Source: Flavobacterium weaverense (lineage in GTDB: Bacteria; Bacteroidota; Bacteroidia; Flavobacteriales; Flavobacteriaceae). From it: 64,000 nt of DNA. A program made the translations under genes and the position numbers. The DNA lies in assembly GCF_003688495.1 (NCBI RefSeq), contig NZ_REFH01000010.1:1-64000 (forward strand). The letters are read 5' to 3'. Under the pieces are notes generated by a model that worked only from the letters and a program-made list of their open reading frames with translations, was not told the DNA's origin and did not search any database. Shown here one piece after another: positions 1 to 8,111 of this stretch (position 1 is the stretch's first letter; each line of letters opens with the position of its first letter).

Positions 1-176
1 CTCATTTAAGAAACCTTTGGAGACAAGTTGTCTGTTATTATATTCTTTTGGAGGAGTACTTTTTTCTTCAAAGAATAGATGCATTTTCTCTTGTTAGATT
101 TTGGTGTTGACCAAATCAAAGTGTTCCACAATTAATTCAGGAAGGATCAGTTTTAAAAGTTCTATGTAATTCTCCA
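1..176 (-). pseudogene. Decayed N-terminal ORF of an ISAon1-type transposase (left-edge remnant)
   Basis: Read on the minus strand this stretch resembles the N-terminal partner ORF of the IS at 1533-1900: ELIVEHFDLV corresponds to EIIVEYFELI, and KEYNNRQLVSKGFLNE to KEYRPFKLSSKGFFDE. A stop interrupts it near the middle (after ...LVNTKI), so it cannot make a full product. It runs off the left edge of the window. It is too diverged from the 1533-1900 copy to be a recent duplicate. The family assignment rests on remembered naming of Bacteroidota IS proteins, not on a search. Confidence 0.6.
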
Positions 177-203
177 AAGCTTGTTATTTTAATCAGCTAA
201 ATT

Positions 204-311
204 AGGAAATCTTTCATTCCTTACCAACTTTTAGGATTGATCCCCCAAAAAGACTATTCAATGTCTTTTAAATTACAAATTGTTCAAGAAATTGAACAAG
301 GACAACTCACG
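204..311 (+). pseudogene. Fragment of an IS3-type OrfA (helix-turn-helix protein)
   Basis: An in-frame run on the plus strand includes IPQKDYSMSFKLQIVQEI followed by EQGQLT, with an ATG at 261. This resembles the start of the helix-turn-helix OrfA of IS3-family elements common in Bacteroidota. The reading stops matching at about 311, exactly where the first copy of the 225-bp transposase-end repeat begins. It is therefore a fragment of about 35 codons broken by another element. The IS3 assignment is from pattern memory. Confidence 0.5.
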
Positions 312-536
312 GATCATAACGAAAACCTGTGGAGTAGCAAAAATTAGGCATAGATGTTCGTTAGTCTAAACAAGAAAAATTCTATATTTCTCACTCCTAT
401 AATTGAGATCTTAAAGCTTTTATTTTGATATTGAAAGATTTCGCTGAAGCATTGGTACCTCTGTTGTCAAAATAGTTTAAGATTGTTTGATAATGATTCT
501 TTATTGGTCTAGATATTGTATTCAATGATTTAAACT
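312..536. repeat. Tandem duplication of the transposase 3' end, copy A
   Basis: This stretch starts gatcataacgaaaacctgtg and ends atgatttaaact. It is nearly identical to 537-762, differing at scattered positions and by small indels. The two copies abut directly. Copy A corresponds to the 3' end of the transposase ORF plus sequence beyond its stop, but is cut off from the rest of the gene. Confidence 0.85.
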
Positions 537-762
537 GATCATAACGAAAACCTGTGTAGTAGCAAAAATTAGGGATATATGTTCGATAGTCTAAACAGGA
601 AAAATTCTATGTTTCTCACTCCTCTAAATTGAGATCTAAAAGCTTTTATTTTAGCATTGAAAGATTCCGCTGAAGCATTGGTACTTCTGTTATCAAAATA
701 GTTTAAGATTGTTTGATAATGATTCTGTATTGATCTAGATATTGTATTAAATGATTTAAACT
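537..762. repeat. Tandem duplication of the transposase 3' end, copy B
   Basis: Second copy of the approximately 225-bp direct repeat. It is continuous with the transposase ORF and contains its stop at 569-571. The copies have already diverged by several substitutions, so the duplication is not very recent. Confidence 0.85.
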
Positions 763-1489
763 CAGCTTGAGCTACTTTTTCATGCCATCGAGCTAATTTA
801 CTTAGACCGTAAATTTTATCGGTAGTATTCTCAAAAACATTTCGTAAGTCTTGACATAGCTGGTATGCTTTTTCAATATCAGGATACAATTCGAATAAGA
901 ATCTCGCTCTTTCAGATTGGTTTTCAGACCATTTTGATTTGTTTTTATATAAGATATAACGGCTTCTAGCTAATAGTTGCTTAATGGTATCACCGTTTGA
1001 TAGTATTTTGGGTTCGAATTTAGTTTTTGTGAATTTAGCTTTTTCAATAGCATCATTCTCGATGTCAATTGCTTGCCATCTATATTTAATCCTGATTTCT
1101 TGTAAAGCTTCGAGCGCTAGTTTTTGGACATGGAATCGGTCCGTAACTCTTACTGCATTAGAAAAGCATTTCTTAGCAATAAGACCCATGTTAGCCGCCA
1201 TATCGAGTGTTATTTCAGTAACTGAATTCCTTAGTTTTAATGGTATTTTTTCTAGTATAGCAATTACTGTTTCTGCTTTGGTTCCAGCAATCATGGCTAC
1301 TATAGTTCCCTTTCTACCTTTGCCAGCTTTATTGGTTACAATAGTATAGAGTTCGCCATTAGAGAGAGACGTTTCATCTATTGATAATCTTTTTCCAATG
1401 TTTTCAGGAAAAATAAGCCATTGTTTTGCGTGCGACTTTTGTTTCCAAGCTTTAAAATCACTTAGGTAATCTTTGTACTGATATTGCAA
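569..1489 (-). CDS. DDE transposase of an ISAon1-type (ISL3-like) insertion sequence
   Basis: This ORF encodes 306 residues of an IS transposase that would cut and rejoin the element's ends. Visible signatures of an ISL3-like DDE fold are an early Asp in LSIDETSLSNGELYTIV, a second Asp in EITLDMAANM, the VTDRFHVQKLA segment, and a late Glu in NASAESFNAKIKAFR. The frame stays open upstream of the ATG at 1489 to about 1550 (SFYGVSGRNLQYQYKDY), overlapping the partner ORF at 1533. The two ORFs may therefore be made as one protein through frameshifting, or the upstream part may be a separate small ORF, as in RefSeq ISAon1 annotations. The catalytic region looks intact. Because the partner ORF is frameshifted and the 3' end is duplicated, the element is probably inactive. 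Confidence 0.8.
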   Translation of the reverse strand: MQYQYKDYLSDFKAWKQKSHAKQWLIFPENIGKRLSIDETSLSNGELYTIVTNKAGKGRKGTIVAMIAGTKAETVIAILEKIPLKLRNSVTEITLDMAANMGLIAKKCFSNAVRVTDRFHVQKLALEALQEIRIKYRWQAIDIENDAIEKAKFTKTKFEPKILSNGDTIKQLLARSRYILYKNKSKWSENQSERARFLFELYPDIEKAYQLCQDLRNVFENTTDKIYGLSKLARWHEKVAQAEFKSFNTISRSIQNHYQTILNYFDNRSTNASAESFNAKIKAFRSQFRGVRNIEFFLFRLSNIYP

Positions 1490-1532
1490 ATTTCTTCCTG
1501 AAACCCCATAGAAAGAGGCTATAGCTTTACAA

Positions 1533-1900
1533 TTATTTGGGTTGGAATCTATTGATCTCTTTTAAAAAAGACGCAAACTCCTGTGTTACACGAGTTCCGT
1601 CAGCTACTAAATTCCAATCTCTAAAAACTACTTTTCCAGTGTCTTCGTTCAGCCATCTTCTTCGAGTAATATGCAGGTATACTTGATGTCCACGAATAGG
1701 AAAATCCTGAACAGTTATCTCATCAAAGAAGCCTTTTGAACTTAATTTAAAAGGTCTGTATTCTTTGGGAATCGAATTAATCTCTTTTAGATACAAATGA
1801 AGTATCTCCTCTTCCTTTTTTTATAAGAAATCAATTCAAAGTATTCAACAATTATTTCGGGTAGTTGTAGCTTGATTAGTTCGCTGTAGAAATCTTGCAT
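1533..1900 (-). pseudogene. N-terminal region ORF of the ISAon1-type transposase, frameshifted
   Basis: The open part (1533-1796) has no ATG at its 5' end, only a TTG. The natural start is the ATG at 1900, giving MQDFYSELIKLQLPEIIVEYF and so on to ISYKK. That frame then hits a stop near 1782. The KEEEILHLYLKEI frame that continues to 1533 is entered only by shifting one base inside the T run at about 1815-1822. The gene is therefore a frameshifted form of a protein of about 120 residues. The indel lies in a homopolymer, so a sequencing error is possible. The downstream partner is the DDE transposase at 569-1489. Confidence 0.7.
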
Positions 1901-2016
1901 TTGCTATAATTTGGAATTACAAATATCTAGATTTTAATATTTCCACACAACAATATGTATTGATTCCCGTTCAGCCCAAAAAGTATACAGATAGTGTGGC
2001 AGTCGGTAGTGCTGTA
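1901..2016. other. IS-flanking sequence with no recognisable gene
   Basis: This is the stretch between the intact-looking IS and the next IS remnant. It is AT-rich with no coding frame. It should contain the left terminus of the IS, but I could not identify a matching terminal inverted repeat by eye. Confidence 0.4.
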
Positions 2017-2375
2017 ATCTATTAATTTCTTTTAAAAAAGCCGAAAATTATTCAGTCATGCGGGTTGCTTTTGCAACTAAAGTCCAGTCTCATTTAATAA
2101 TTTCTTCAGTGGTCTTATTGGTGCAGTGGCGTCTTTTGAAATGAAAATACACAAACTTACCTCTTACAGGAAAATCCTAAATGGTAATTTAATCAAGAAA
2201 TCTTTTTGATATTAATTCAAGAGTATTGAATTTTTTTGGAGGCTTTATTTTTTCCTAAAAAGACAGGTGCAGTATTTCTTCTTTGTCATTAGCAGAAACC
2301 ACATCAAAATGGTCAATTAAAAAACCAAGTAACATAAATTTCAAAAGCTCTGTAGAAGTCAGCTCAAATTTTTTA
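2017..2375 (-). pseudogene. Second decayed copy of the ISAon1-type N-terminal ORF
   Basis: The minus-strand translation reads STELLKFMLLGFLIDHFDV, then NDKEEILHLFF, parallel to SELIKLQLPEIIVEYFEL and KEEEILHLYL in the ORF at 1533-1900. At DNA level the stretch at about 2017-2060 (attaatttcttttaaaaaag) matches the end of that ORF at about 1549. Several in-frame stops and shifts make it non-functional. The copies differ enough to come from separate insertions of related elements. No transposase downstream partner remains beside it. Confidence 0.65.
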
Positions 2376-2427
2376 ATCGACAAATTTCTAACTTTTTTTA
2401 ACATTCCTCTCCATGTTTTATTCTTGA

Positions 2428-4053
2428 TCCATTATAACAGATGCTGAAACGGTCTTTAACTTTGCACAGGTTTTAAAATCTAATGGTAAACACGAAGAAT
2501 CAGAGCGCGAAATGAAATTATTCTGTTCTCTGCTACCAAATGATAATAGAGCGTTAAAATTCAATCAAAATTCATGCTATTTACAAAAAATAAAAAGTGC
2601 TGATCAGATGTTTGAAGTCAAGAAAATGACAATCAATTCTAATAAATCTGATTTTGGTGCAGTGCTTTATGATGACATTCTTTATTTCGTGAGTGCTAGA
2701 AAGCAGAGTGCTAAGTTATATAAACGCACTAACGAGCCATTTCTAGACCTATATCAATCGCTTTATAATTACAGTGATGAAACCTTCTCTCAACCATTAT
2801 CGTTATCAGAATTGAACACATCTTATCACGAAGGACCAGTTACAATTAGCAGCGATGGAATGACTATGTATTTTTCTAGCGAAAGTTTCAACGATAAATT
2901 AATTGTAAAAGATGACGCTAATAAATTAAAATACGGACAAGTTAATTTGTTTAAGGCTCCCAAAATTCATGGAAAATGGACTTCAATTGTAGCCGTTCCA
3001 TTTAATAGTAAGTATTATTTAACTGGGAATCCTGCAATAAACAAGGATGGAAACGTTCTGCATTTTGCATCAAATATGCCCGGTTCTATCGGAGGAACAG
3101 ATATATGGAAAGTAGATATTAATTCTGATGTAAGTTTTGGCACAGCGCAAAATATTGGTGATAAAATTAATACTGTAGGTAATGAGAATTTCCCTTTTAT
3201 ATCAGATGATGATGTACATTACTTTTCTTCCAACGGTTTAAGTGGATTTGGTGGTTTAGATGTTTTTTGGTTTGATAGTAATGTAAGTGATAATTCGATA
3301 AATCTAGGAATTCCAATTAATAGCGAAAAAGATGATTTTGCATTTACATTTAATAAAAATAGAAACTTCGGTTTTTTATCTAGTAACAGGTCGGGATTAG
3401 ATGACTTATACAATGTAGTTCCCTTGTGTAAATCAGAAGTAACTGTGGTTGTGAAAAATTCAAAAACTGGAGCTTTTTTGGCAAATTCAAATGTTACGTT
3501 CTTAAATTCAAATAAAACCAGTGTCGAATCTCAAATAACAAATAATAAAGGTGAAGTGATATATAAGAGTTCATGTGAAAAACAATTTACGATTGTAGTT
3601 TATAAAGATGGATTTATGCGTAATGCAGACTCGTTGTTAATCAATACCAATGGAATGCAGAAAATGGAGATATCGCTTGATCCTCTTGCATTAACGATAA
3701 CAGAAAACGAAATAGAATTAAATGCAATTTACTTCGAATTCAATAAAAGTGAGATTACTCCTGAAGTTGCTGCAGAATTAGATAAGCTAGCTTATATAAT
3801 GGCTCAGAATAAAAAATTAAATATTTTAATAAAATCACATACCGATAATGTGGGAAATGAAAAATATAATTTAAATCTCTCTCAAAAAAGAGCTAATTCT
3901 ACATTAGAGTATCTTATTTCAAAAGGAATTGCTGTACATCGATTAGAAGCTAAAGGTTTTGGCGAATCAGAACCTAAAGTGAATTGTAATGATAATTGCT
4001 CTGATGCTGATCACGCAATGAATAGACGATTAGAGTTTATCATTATAAAGTAA
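2428..4053 (+). pseudogene. OmpA-family protein with PD40 repeats, N-terminally truncated
   Basis: The product resembles the Bacteroidota OmpA/PD40 proteins of about 600-700 residues: signal peptide, TPR repeats, WD40-like beta-propeller repeats, a regulatory Ig-like segment, then a peptidoglycan-binding OmpA domain. Visible here are propeller strands (GPVTISSDGMTMYFSS, NPAINKDGNVLHFAS, FPFISDDDVHYFSS), a CarboxypepD_reg-like middle (about 300-370), and a C-terminal OmpA domain (IYFEFNKSEITPE, LIKSHTDNVGN, NRRLEFIII). There is no signal peptide. The first ATG is at 2512, but the frame is open back to 2428 and encodes DAETVFNFAQVLKSNGKHEE, the tail of a TPR typical of intact relatives. A stop at 2425-2427 and IS debris precede it. 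The 5' end was probably removed by IS activity. A terminator follows it. Confidence 0.8.
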
Positions 4054-4061
4054 ACGAATAT

Positions 4062-4095
4062 AAAAAAGGGATATTAAAATATAACGTCCCTTTTT
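4062..4095. terminator. Bidirectional terminator between the OmpA remnant and miaE
   Basis: AAAAAGGGA pairs with TCCCTTTTT across a loop of about 14 bases between convergent genes, giving a run of T on both strands. Confidence 0.7.
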
Positions 4096-4108
4096 AATTT
4101 CTAAAGAG

Positions 4109-4690
4109 TTATCCGTGCACTGTTTCGTTCTTACCGTATTTTACAATAATTGAAGTTTCAAACTCAATCCATTCTTGCCATCTTTTATCCACATCCACAT
4201 TATCTGCATATTTCCTCGCAAAACCAATAAAAGTAGTGTAGTGGCCCGCTTCACTAATCATCAAGTCACGGTAGAATTTGGCTAATTCCGCATCTTTTAT
4301 ATTTTCCGAAAGAACCTTAAATCGTTCGCAACTTCTCGCCTCAATCATTGCCGAGAATAATAAACGATCGCAGAGTGCATCTTTTCGGCTACCATCTTTT
4401 TTCATGAACTTAAAAAGCTCATTGACATAATGGTCTTTTCGCTCTCTTCCTAAAGTAAGTCCTTTGCTTTTGATTAACTCGTGTACTAACTGCAGGTGAT
4501 CTAATTCCTCTTTAGCGATAATTAACATTTCTGTTACTAATTCTTCTAACTCTGAATTATAAGTAACAATACTTATTGCATTTGACGCTGCTTTTTGCTC
4601 GCACCATGCGTGGTCAGTCAATATTTCTTCAATATTTGATTCAACTATATTTACCCATCTTGGGTCGGTGGCTAATTTTAGTCCTAACAT
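4109..4690 (-). CDS. miaE: tRNA-(ms2io6A)-hydroxylase MiaE
   Basis: This 193-residue protein is a ferritin-like di-iron enzyme that hydroxylates the isopentenyl side chain of ms2i6A at position 37 of tRNAs reading U-starting codons. The MiaE signature is visible: early WCEQKAA, then EELDHLQLVHELI, then IEARSCERF, and finally ISEAGHYTTF. These supply the Glu and Glu-x-x-His iron ligands in the expected order. Length matches the family. It starts at an ATG with a -7 type motif 22 bases upstream. It is monocistronic, convergent with the truncated OmpA gene. Confidence in family is high. Confidence 0.92.
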   Translation of the reverse strand: MLGLKLATDPRWVNIVESNIEEILTDHAWCEQKAASNAISIVTYNSELEELVTEMLIIAKEELDHLQLVHELIKSKGLTLGRERKDHYVNELFKFMKKDGSRKDALCDRLLFSAMIEARSCERFKVLSENIKDAELAKFYRDLMISEAGHYTTFIGFARKYADNVDVDKRWQEWIEFETSIIVKYGKNETVHG

Positions 4691-4712
4691 AATATAAAAA
4701 TTGATTTAGTTA

Positions 4713-4720
4713 CAAAATTA
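4713..4720 (-). promoter_or_regulatory. Putative -7 element of miaE
   Basis: The minus strand reads TAATTTTG, matching the Bacteroidota consensus TAnnTTTG, 22 bases before the miaE ATG. No convincing -33 TTTG is seen at the usual spacing. Confidence 0.45.
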
Positions 4721-4771
4721 GTCATTTATTGCTGATTTACTTCATTAATTAAATAGTATCCTATTTTGTAG

Positions 4772-4920
4772 TTTGGGCGTGACAGCGATAAATAAATGGC
4801 AAAACAACGTAATAGCATAGCCATTTCTATATCGCTGTCGGGCTATCCGCTGCAAGTCCTCATCTTGTTTTCGCTACGCTTCATCTAGATTCCGGTCTTT
4901 CCACTATTATCCCTCACGCA
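4772..4920. repeat. Interspersed intergenic repeat, copy 1 (left of the glycosyltransferase)
   Basis: The stretch starts ttgggcgtg and ends ccctcacgc. Inside are cgctgtcgggctatccgctg and tgcaagtcctca. The same end sequences, inverted, bound the element at 6279-6385, and tgcaagtcctca recurs at 44943. It has no coding frame. With the flanking AT-rich bases it fills the gap between miaE and the glycosyltransferase. Confidence 0.65.
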
Positions 4921-5022
4921 AGTTGCAATAGTTGAGAGATTTATATGTTATAACAGAAATTATTTCCCAAAAGACCATTATAATTGTATTATTTTGCAAC
5001 AAATTTCAAAAACAATAATCTA

Positions 5023-6258
5023 ATGCAAACGCTTTTAATTCTAGGATTTGTTTGGCCTGAACCTAATTCTTCGGCAGCAGGTGGGCGTATGATGCAGCTA
5101 ATTTCGCTGTTTAAAAAGCAGGGATTTAAAGTGGTATTTGCAAGTCCCGCCCAAGACAGTGAATTTATGATTGATTTAGCTGATTATGATGTTGAAAAAA
5201 TATCTATTCTCTTAAATAATTCTAGTTTTGATACTTTCATCACGGAACTTAATCCAGCAATAGTGTTGTTTGATCGTTTTATGATGGAAGAGCAATTTGG
5301 TTGGCGTGTTGCCGAGAATTGTCCAACTGCCTTACGAATTTTAGATACTGAAGATTTACATTGTTTGAGACTAGCAAGGCAAAAAGCATTCAAAGAAAAC
5401 CGTGAATTTAAGACTACAGATTTATTAAAGCAAGAGGTTGCAAAAAGAGAAATTGCAAGTATTTTACGTTGTGATTTGTCTCTAATGATATCAGAATTTG
5501 AAATAGAATTGCTCAAGTCTACTTTTAAAATTGAAAGCAGTTTATTTTGGTATTTACCGCTTTTATTAGAACTTGATCAAGTCAGTGCTTTAAATAAGTT
5601 GCCATCGTTTGAGGACCGAAAGGATTTTGTTTTTATTGGTAATTTTCTTCATGAACCTAATTGGAATGCCGTTCAATATCTAAAAGATACAATTTGGCCA
5701 CAAATCAGGAAGTTTCTTCCTCAGGCTAATTTAAATATATATGGAGCTTATCCGTCGCAAAAAGTTCTGCAATTAAATAATACAAGGGAAGGTTTCTTAA
5801 TTAAAGGCCGTGCAGAAGATGCGAACGAGGTAGTTAAGAATGCTCGAATCGTTCTTGCTCCGTTGCGGATAGGTGCAGGAATAAAAGGGAAATTGTTAGA
5901 AGCAATGCAATGGGGAACGCCAAGCGTAACGACGAGTATTGGCGCTGAATCAATGCAGGGAGAATTAAATTGGAATGGTTTTGTTGAAAATAATCCAGAA
6001 GCTTTTGCAAATAAAGCGGTTCAATTGTATCAAGATGAAAAACTTTGGCTAGATGCTCAGAAAAATGGAAACTTGATTATACAGCAACGCTATTTAAGAT
6101 CCTTATTTGAAGATGATTTTAAAAATCGAATTAATGAAATGATTACTAATCTTGAGGATCATCGCTTAAATAACTTTATAGGTGAGTTGTTGCAACATCA
6201 TACCTTAAGGAGTACTAAGTATATGTCAAAGTGGATTGAGGAGAAAAATAAGTTGTAG
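5023..6258 (+). CDS. Glycosyltransferase (GT-B fold, family 4-like)
   Basis: This protein of about 411 residues is predicted to move a sugar from a nucleotide-sugar donor to an unknown acceptor. The N-terminal half begins with a Rossmann strand (LLILGFVWPEPNSSAAGGR). The C-terminal half carries the donor-binding part of glycosyl transferases group 1: FIGNFLHEPNWNAVQYL, then ARIVLAPLRIGAGIKGKL followed by LEAMQWGTP. I chose the ATG at 5023 because the frame upstream has only a TTG and non-conserved residues. No signal peptide or membrane segment is seen, so it should be cytoplasmic. It stands alone, flanked by inverted copies of an intergenic repeat, and is not inside a polysaccharide cluster. 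The substrate cannot be named. Confidence 0.85.
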   Translation: MQTLLILGFVWPEPNSSAAGGRMMQLISLFKKQGFKVVFASPAQDSEFMIDLADYDVEKISILLNNSSFDTFITELNPAIVLFDRFMMEEQFGWRVAENCPTALRILDTEDLHCLRLARQKAFKENREFKTTDLLKQEVAKREIASILRCDLSLMISEFEIELLKSTFKIESSLFWYLPLLLELDQVSALNKLPSFEDRKDFVFIGNFLHEPNWNAVQYLKDTIWPQIRKFLPQANLNIYGAYPSQKVLQLNNTREGFLIKGRAEDANEVVKNARIVLAPLRIGAGIKGKLLEAMQWGTPSVTTSIGAESMQGELNWNGFVENNPEAFANKAVQLYQDEKLWLDAQKNGNLIIQQRYLRSLFEDDFKNRINEMITNLEDHRLNNFIGELLQHHTLRSTKYMSKWIEEKNKL

Positions 6259-6278
6259 AATCTTAAATTGTTGCTTTT

Positions 6279-6385
6279 GCGTGAGGGATGGAAGTGGCAT
6301 CCTTTTATGAAATGCAATGGAATAAAAGATATAGCGTACAGCCCGACCGAACTGAAACAATAGTGAAAGCGAGGACACGCCCAAA
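6279..6385. repeat. Interspersed intergenic repeat, copy 2 (right of the glycosyltransferase)
   Basis: It starts gcgtgagggat and ends cacgcccaaa, the reverse complement of the ends of copy 1 at 4772-4920. Internal blocks (gatatag, cagcccgac, gcgaggac) are also shared, in part. The two copies are in opposite orientation on either side of one gene. Confidence 0.65.
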
Positions 6386-6386
6386 T

Positions 6387-6422
6387 AAAAAACCCGTCAC
6401 TTATTAAAAATGACGGGTTTTT
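6387..6422 (-). terminator. Terminator of pdhC
   Basis: AAACCCGTCA pairs with TGACGGGTTT, and on the minus strand the hairpin is followed by a T run just past the pdhC stop. Confidence 0.85.
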
Positions 6423-6443
6423 AGTATTTATAAAAATCTGTTA

Positions 6444-8105
6444 TTATGCAAGCATCGTTACTGGATTTTCAATATATTGTTTTAAAGTTTGCAAGAACTG
6501 TGCTCCGGTTGCGCCATCGATAGTACGGTGATCACAAGCAAGAGATAACATCATTGTGTTTCCTACAACTATTTGTCCATTTTTAACAACCGGTTTTTCT
6601 ACAATTGCTCCCACAGAAAGGATTGCAGAATTTGGCTGATTAATAATAGAATTGAATTCAGTAATACCAAACATTCCAAGGTTAGAAACTGTGAATGTGC
6701 TTCCTTCCATTTCAGTAGGTAGTAGTTTTTTGTTCTTCGCTCTTCCAGCAAGATCTCTTACGCTTCCACCTATTTGAGATAAACTCATTGCATCTGTAAA
6801 TTTCAATACAGGAACTACTAGTCCATCCTCAACAGCGACAGCAACACCAATATTCACGTGATGATTGATGATAATTACATCTTCTTTCCACTGTGAATTT
6901 ATTTTTGGATGTTTCTTTAATGCTAAAGCACAAGCTTTAATTACCATATCGTTGAAAGATACTTTTGTATCAGGAACGCTATTAATAATTGCTCTTGATT
7001 TCATTGCATCATCCATTGTCACTTCAACAACTAAGTTGTAATGAGGTGCAGTAAATAATGATTCAGCTAAACGCTTCGCAATGATTTTACGCATTTGCGA
7101 ATTTTTAATTTCTTCAGTTACTACTTCTCCAGCAGGAACAAATAATTTTGCAGCAGGAGCTACAGCAGCATCTGCTTTCGCTGGTGCATCAACAGCTTTC
7201 GGTGCAGCGGCGGCAGGAGTGAAGTTTTCGATATCGCTTTTTACAATACGTCCGTTCTCACCAGAACCTTTTACTTGATTTAATTGGATTCCTTTATCAC
7301 TAGCAATTTTCTTTGCTAATGGCGAAGCTAATATTCTTTTCCCGTCATTTGATTCTTCTTGAACTATTGGTTCTGAAGCTTTTTCAACAGTTTTCTCAGC
7401 AACAGATTCTTTAGTTTCATCAATCGCAGCGGTCTCTTGTGGAGCTCCGCCAGCTTTATAATTAGAAGGTATTCCACTTACATCCGTTCCCGCAGGTCCG
7501 ATAATTGCTAAAAGACTGTCTACAGGAGCTGTATTTCCTTCTTCTATTCCAATATATAATAGTGTGCCTTCATTGAAAGATTCAAATTCCATTGTTGCTT
7601 TATCAGTTTCGATTTCAGCTAAAATATCTCCTTCGGTTACACTATCACCTACCTTTTTCAACCAAGTTGCTACAGTTCCTTCAGTCATTGTATCACTTAA
7701 GCGTGGCATAGTTACTACTACGACACCTTTAGGTAAAGATTCTGATGTAGCTGCTGAAGTTTTTGTAACTTCCTCTGTAACTTTAGTTTCACTAATCTTT
7801 GTTTCTTCTTCTTTAGCCGGCACTTCTGGGGCTGATTTTCCTGATAGTAATTCAGAAATATCTTCACCTTCTTCTCCTATAATAGCTAATAAAGAATCTA
7901 CTGGAGCAGTTTCACCTTCAGGTATACCAATATGCAAAAGAGTTCCTTCATTGAAAGACTCAAATTCCATTGTTGCTTTATCTGTTTCAATTTCAGCAAG
8001 AATATCTCCTTCACTTACTTTATCTCCTACTTTTTTAAGCCAAGCCGCTACCGTTCCTTCTGTCATGGTATCGCTTAAGCGAGGCATTGTTATTTTGATT
8101 GCCAT
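6444..8105 (-). CDS. pdhC: Pyruvate dehydrogenase complex E2, dihydrolipoamide acetyltransferase
   Basis: This 553-residue core subunit moves the acetyl group from lipoamide to coenzyme A. Domains in order: lipoyl domain 1 (lipoylated Lys43 in ETDKATMEF), lipoyl domain 2 (Lys169, same motif), a peripheral subunit-binding domain (ILASPLAKKIASDKGI, then GSGENGRIVKSDI), an Ala/Pro-rich linker, and the catalytic domain with active-site HRTIDG (His526, Asp530). The two lipoyl domains are close repeats of each other. It lies six bases after pdhA and ends at a strong terminator, so the two are co-transcribed. An E1 beta gene is not adjacent, and E3 must also be elsewhere. A 2-oxoglutarate or branched-chain E2 is less likely given the pdhA partner. 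Confidence 0.93.
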   Translation of the reverse strand: MAIKITMPRLSDTMTEGTVAAWLKKVGDKVSEGDILAEIETDKATMEFESFNEGTLLHIGIPEGETAPVDSLLAIIGEEGEDISELLSGKSAPEVPAKEEETKISETKVTEEVTKTSAATSESLPKGVVVVTMPRLSDTMTEGTVATWLKKVGDSVTEGDILAEIETDKATMEFESFNEGTLLYIGIEEGNTAPVDSLLAIIGPAGTDVSGIPSNYKAGGAPQETAAIDETKESVAEKTVEKASEPIVQEESNDGKRILASPLAKKIASDKGIQLNQVKGSGENGRIVKSDIENFTPAAAAPKAVDAPAKADAAVAPAAKLFVPAGEVVTEEIKNSQMRKIIAKRLAESLFTAPHYNLVVEVTMDDAMKSRAIINSVPDTKVSFNDMVIKACALALKKHPKINSQWKEDVIIINHHVNIGVAVAVEDGLVVPVLKFTDAMSLSQIGGSVRDLAGRAKNKKLLPTEMEGSTFTVSNLGMFGITEFNSIINQPNSAILSVGAIVEKPVVKNGQIVVGNTMMLSLACDHRTIDGATGAQFLQTLKQYIENPVTMLA

Positions 8106-8111
8106 AGTGAT

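Noticed and set aside
984-1349. 121-codon plus-strand ORF opposite the transposase
   Set aside because: It is antisense to the transposase coding frame and lacks any independent feature; a shadow of the real gene.
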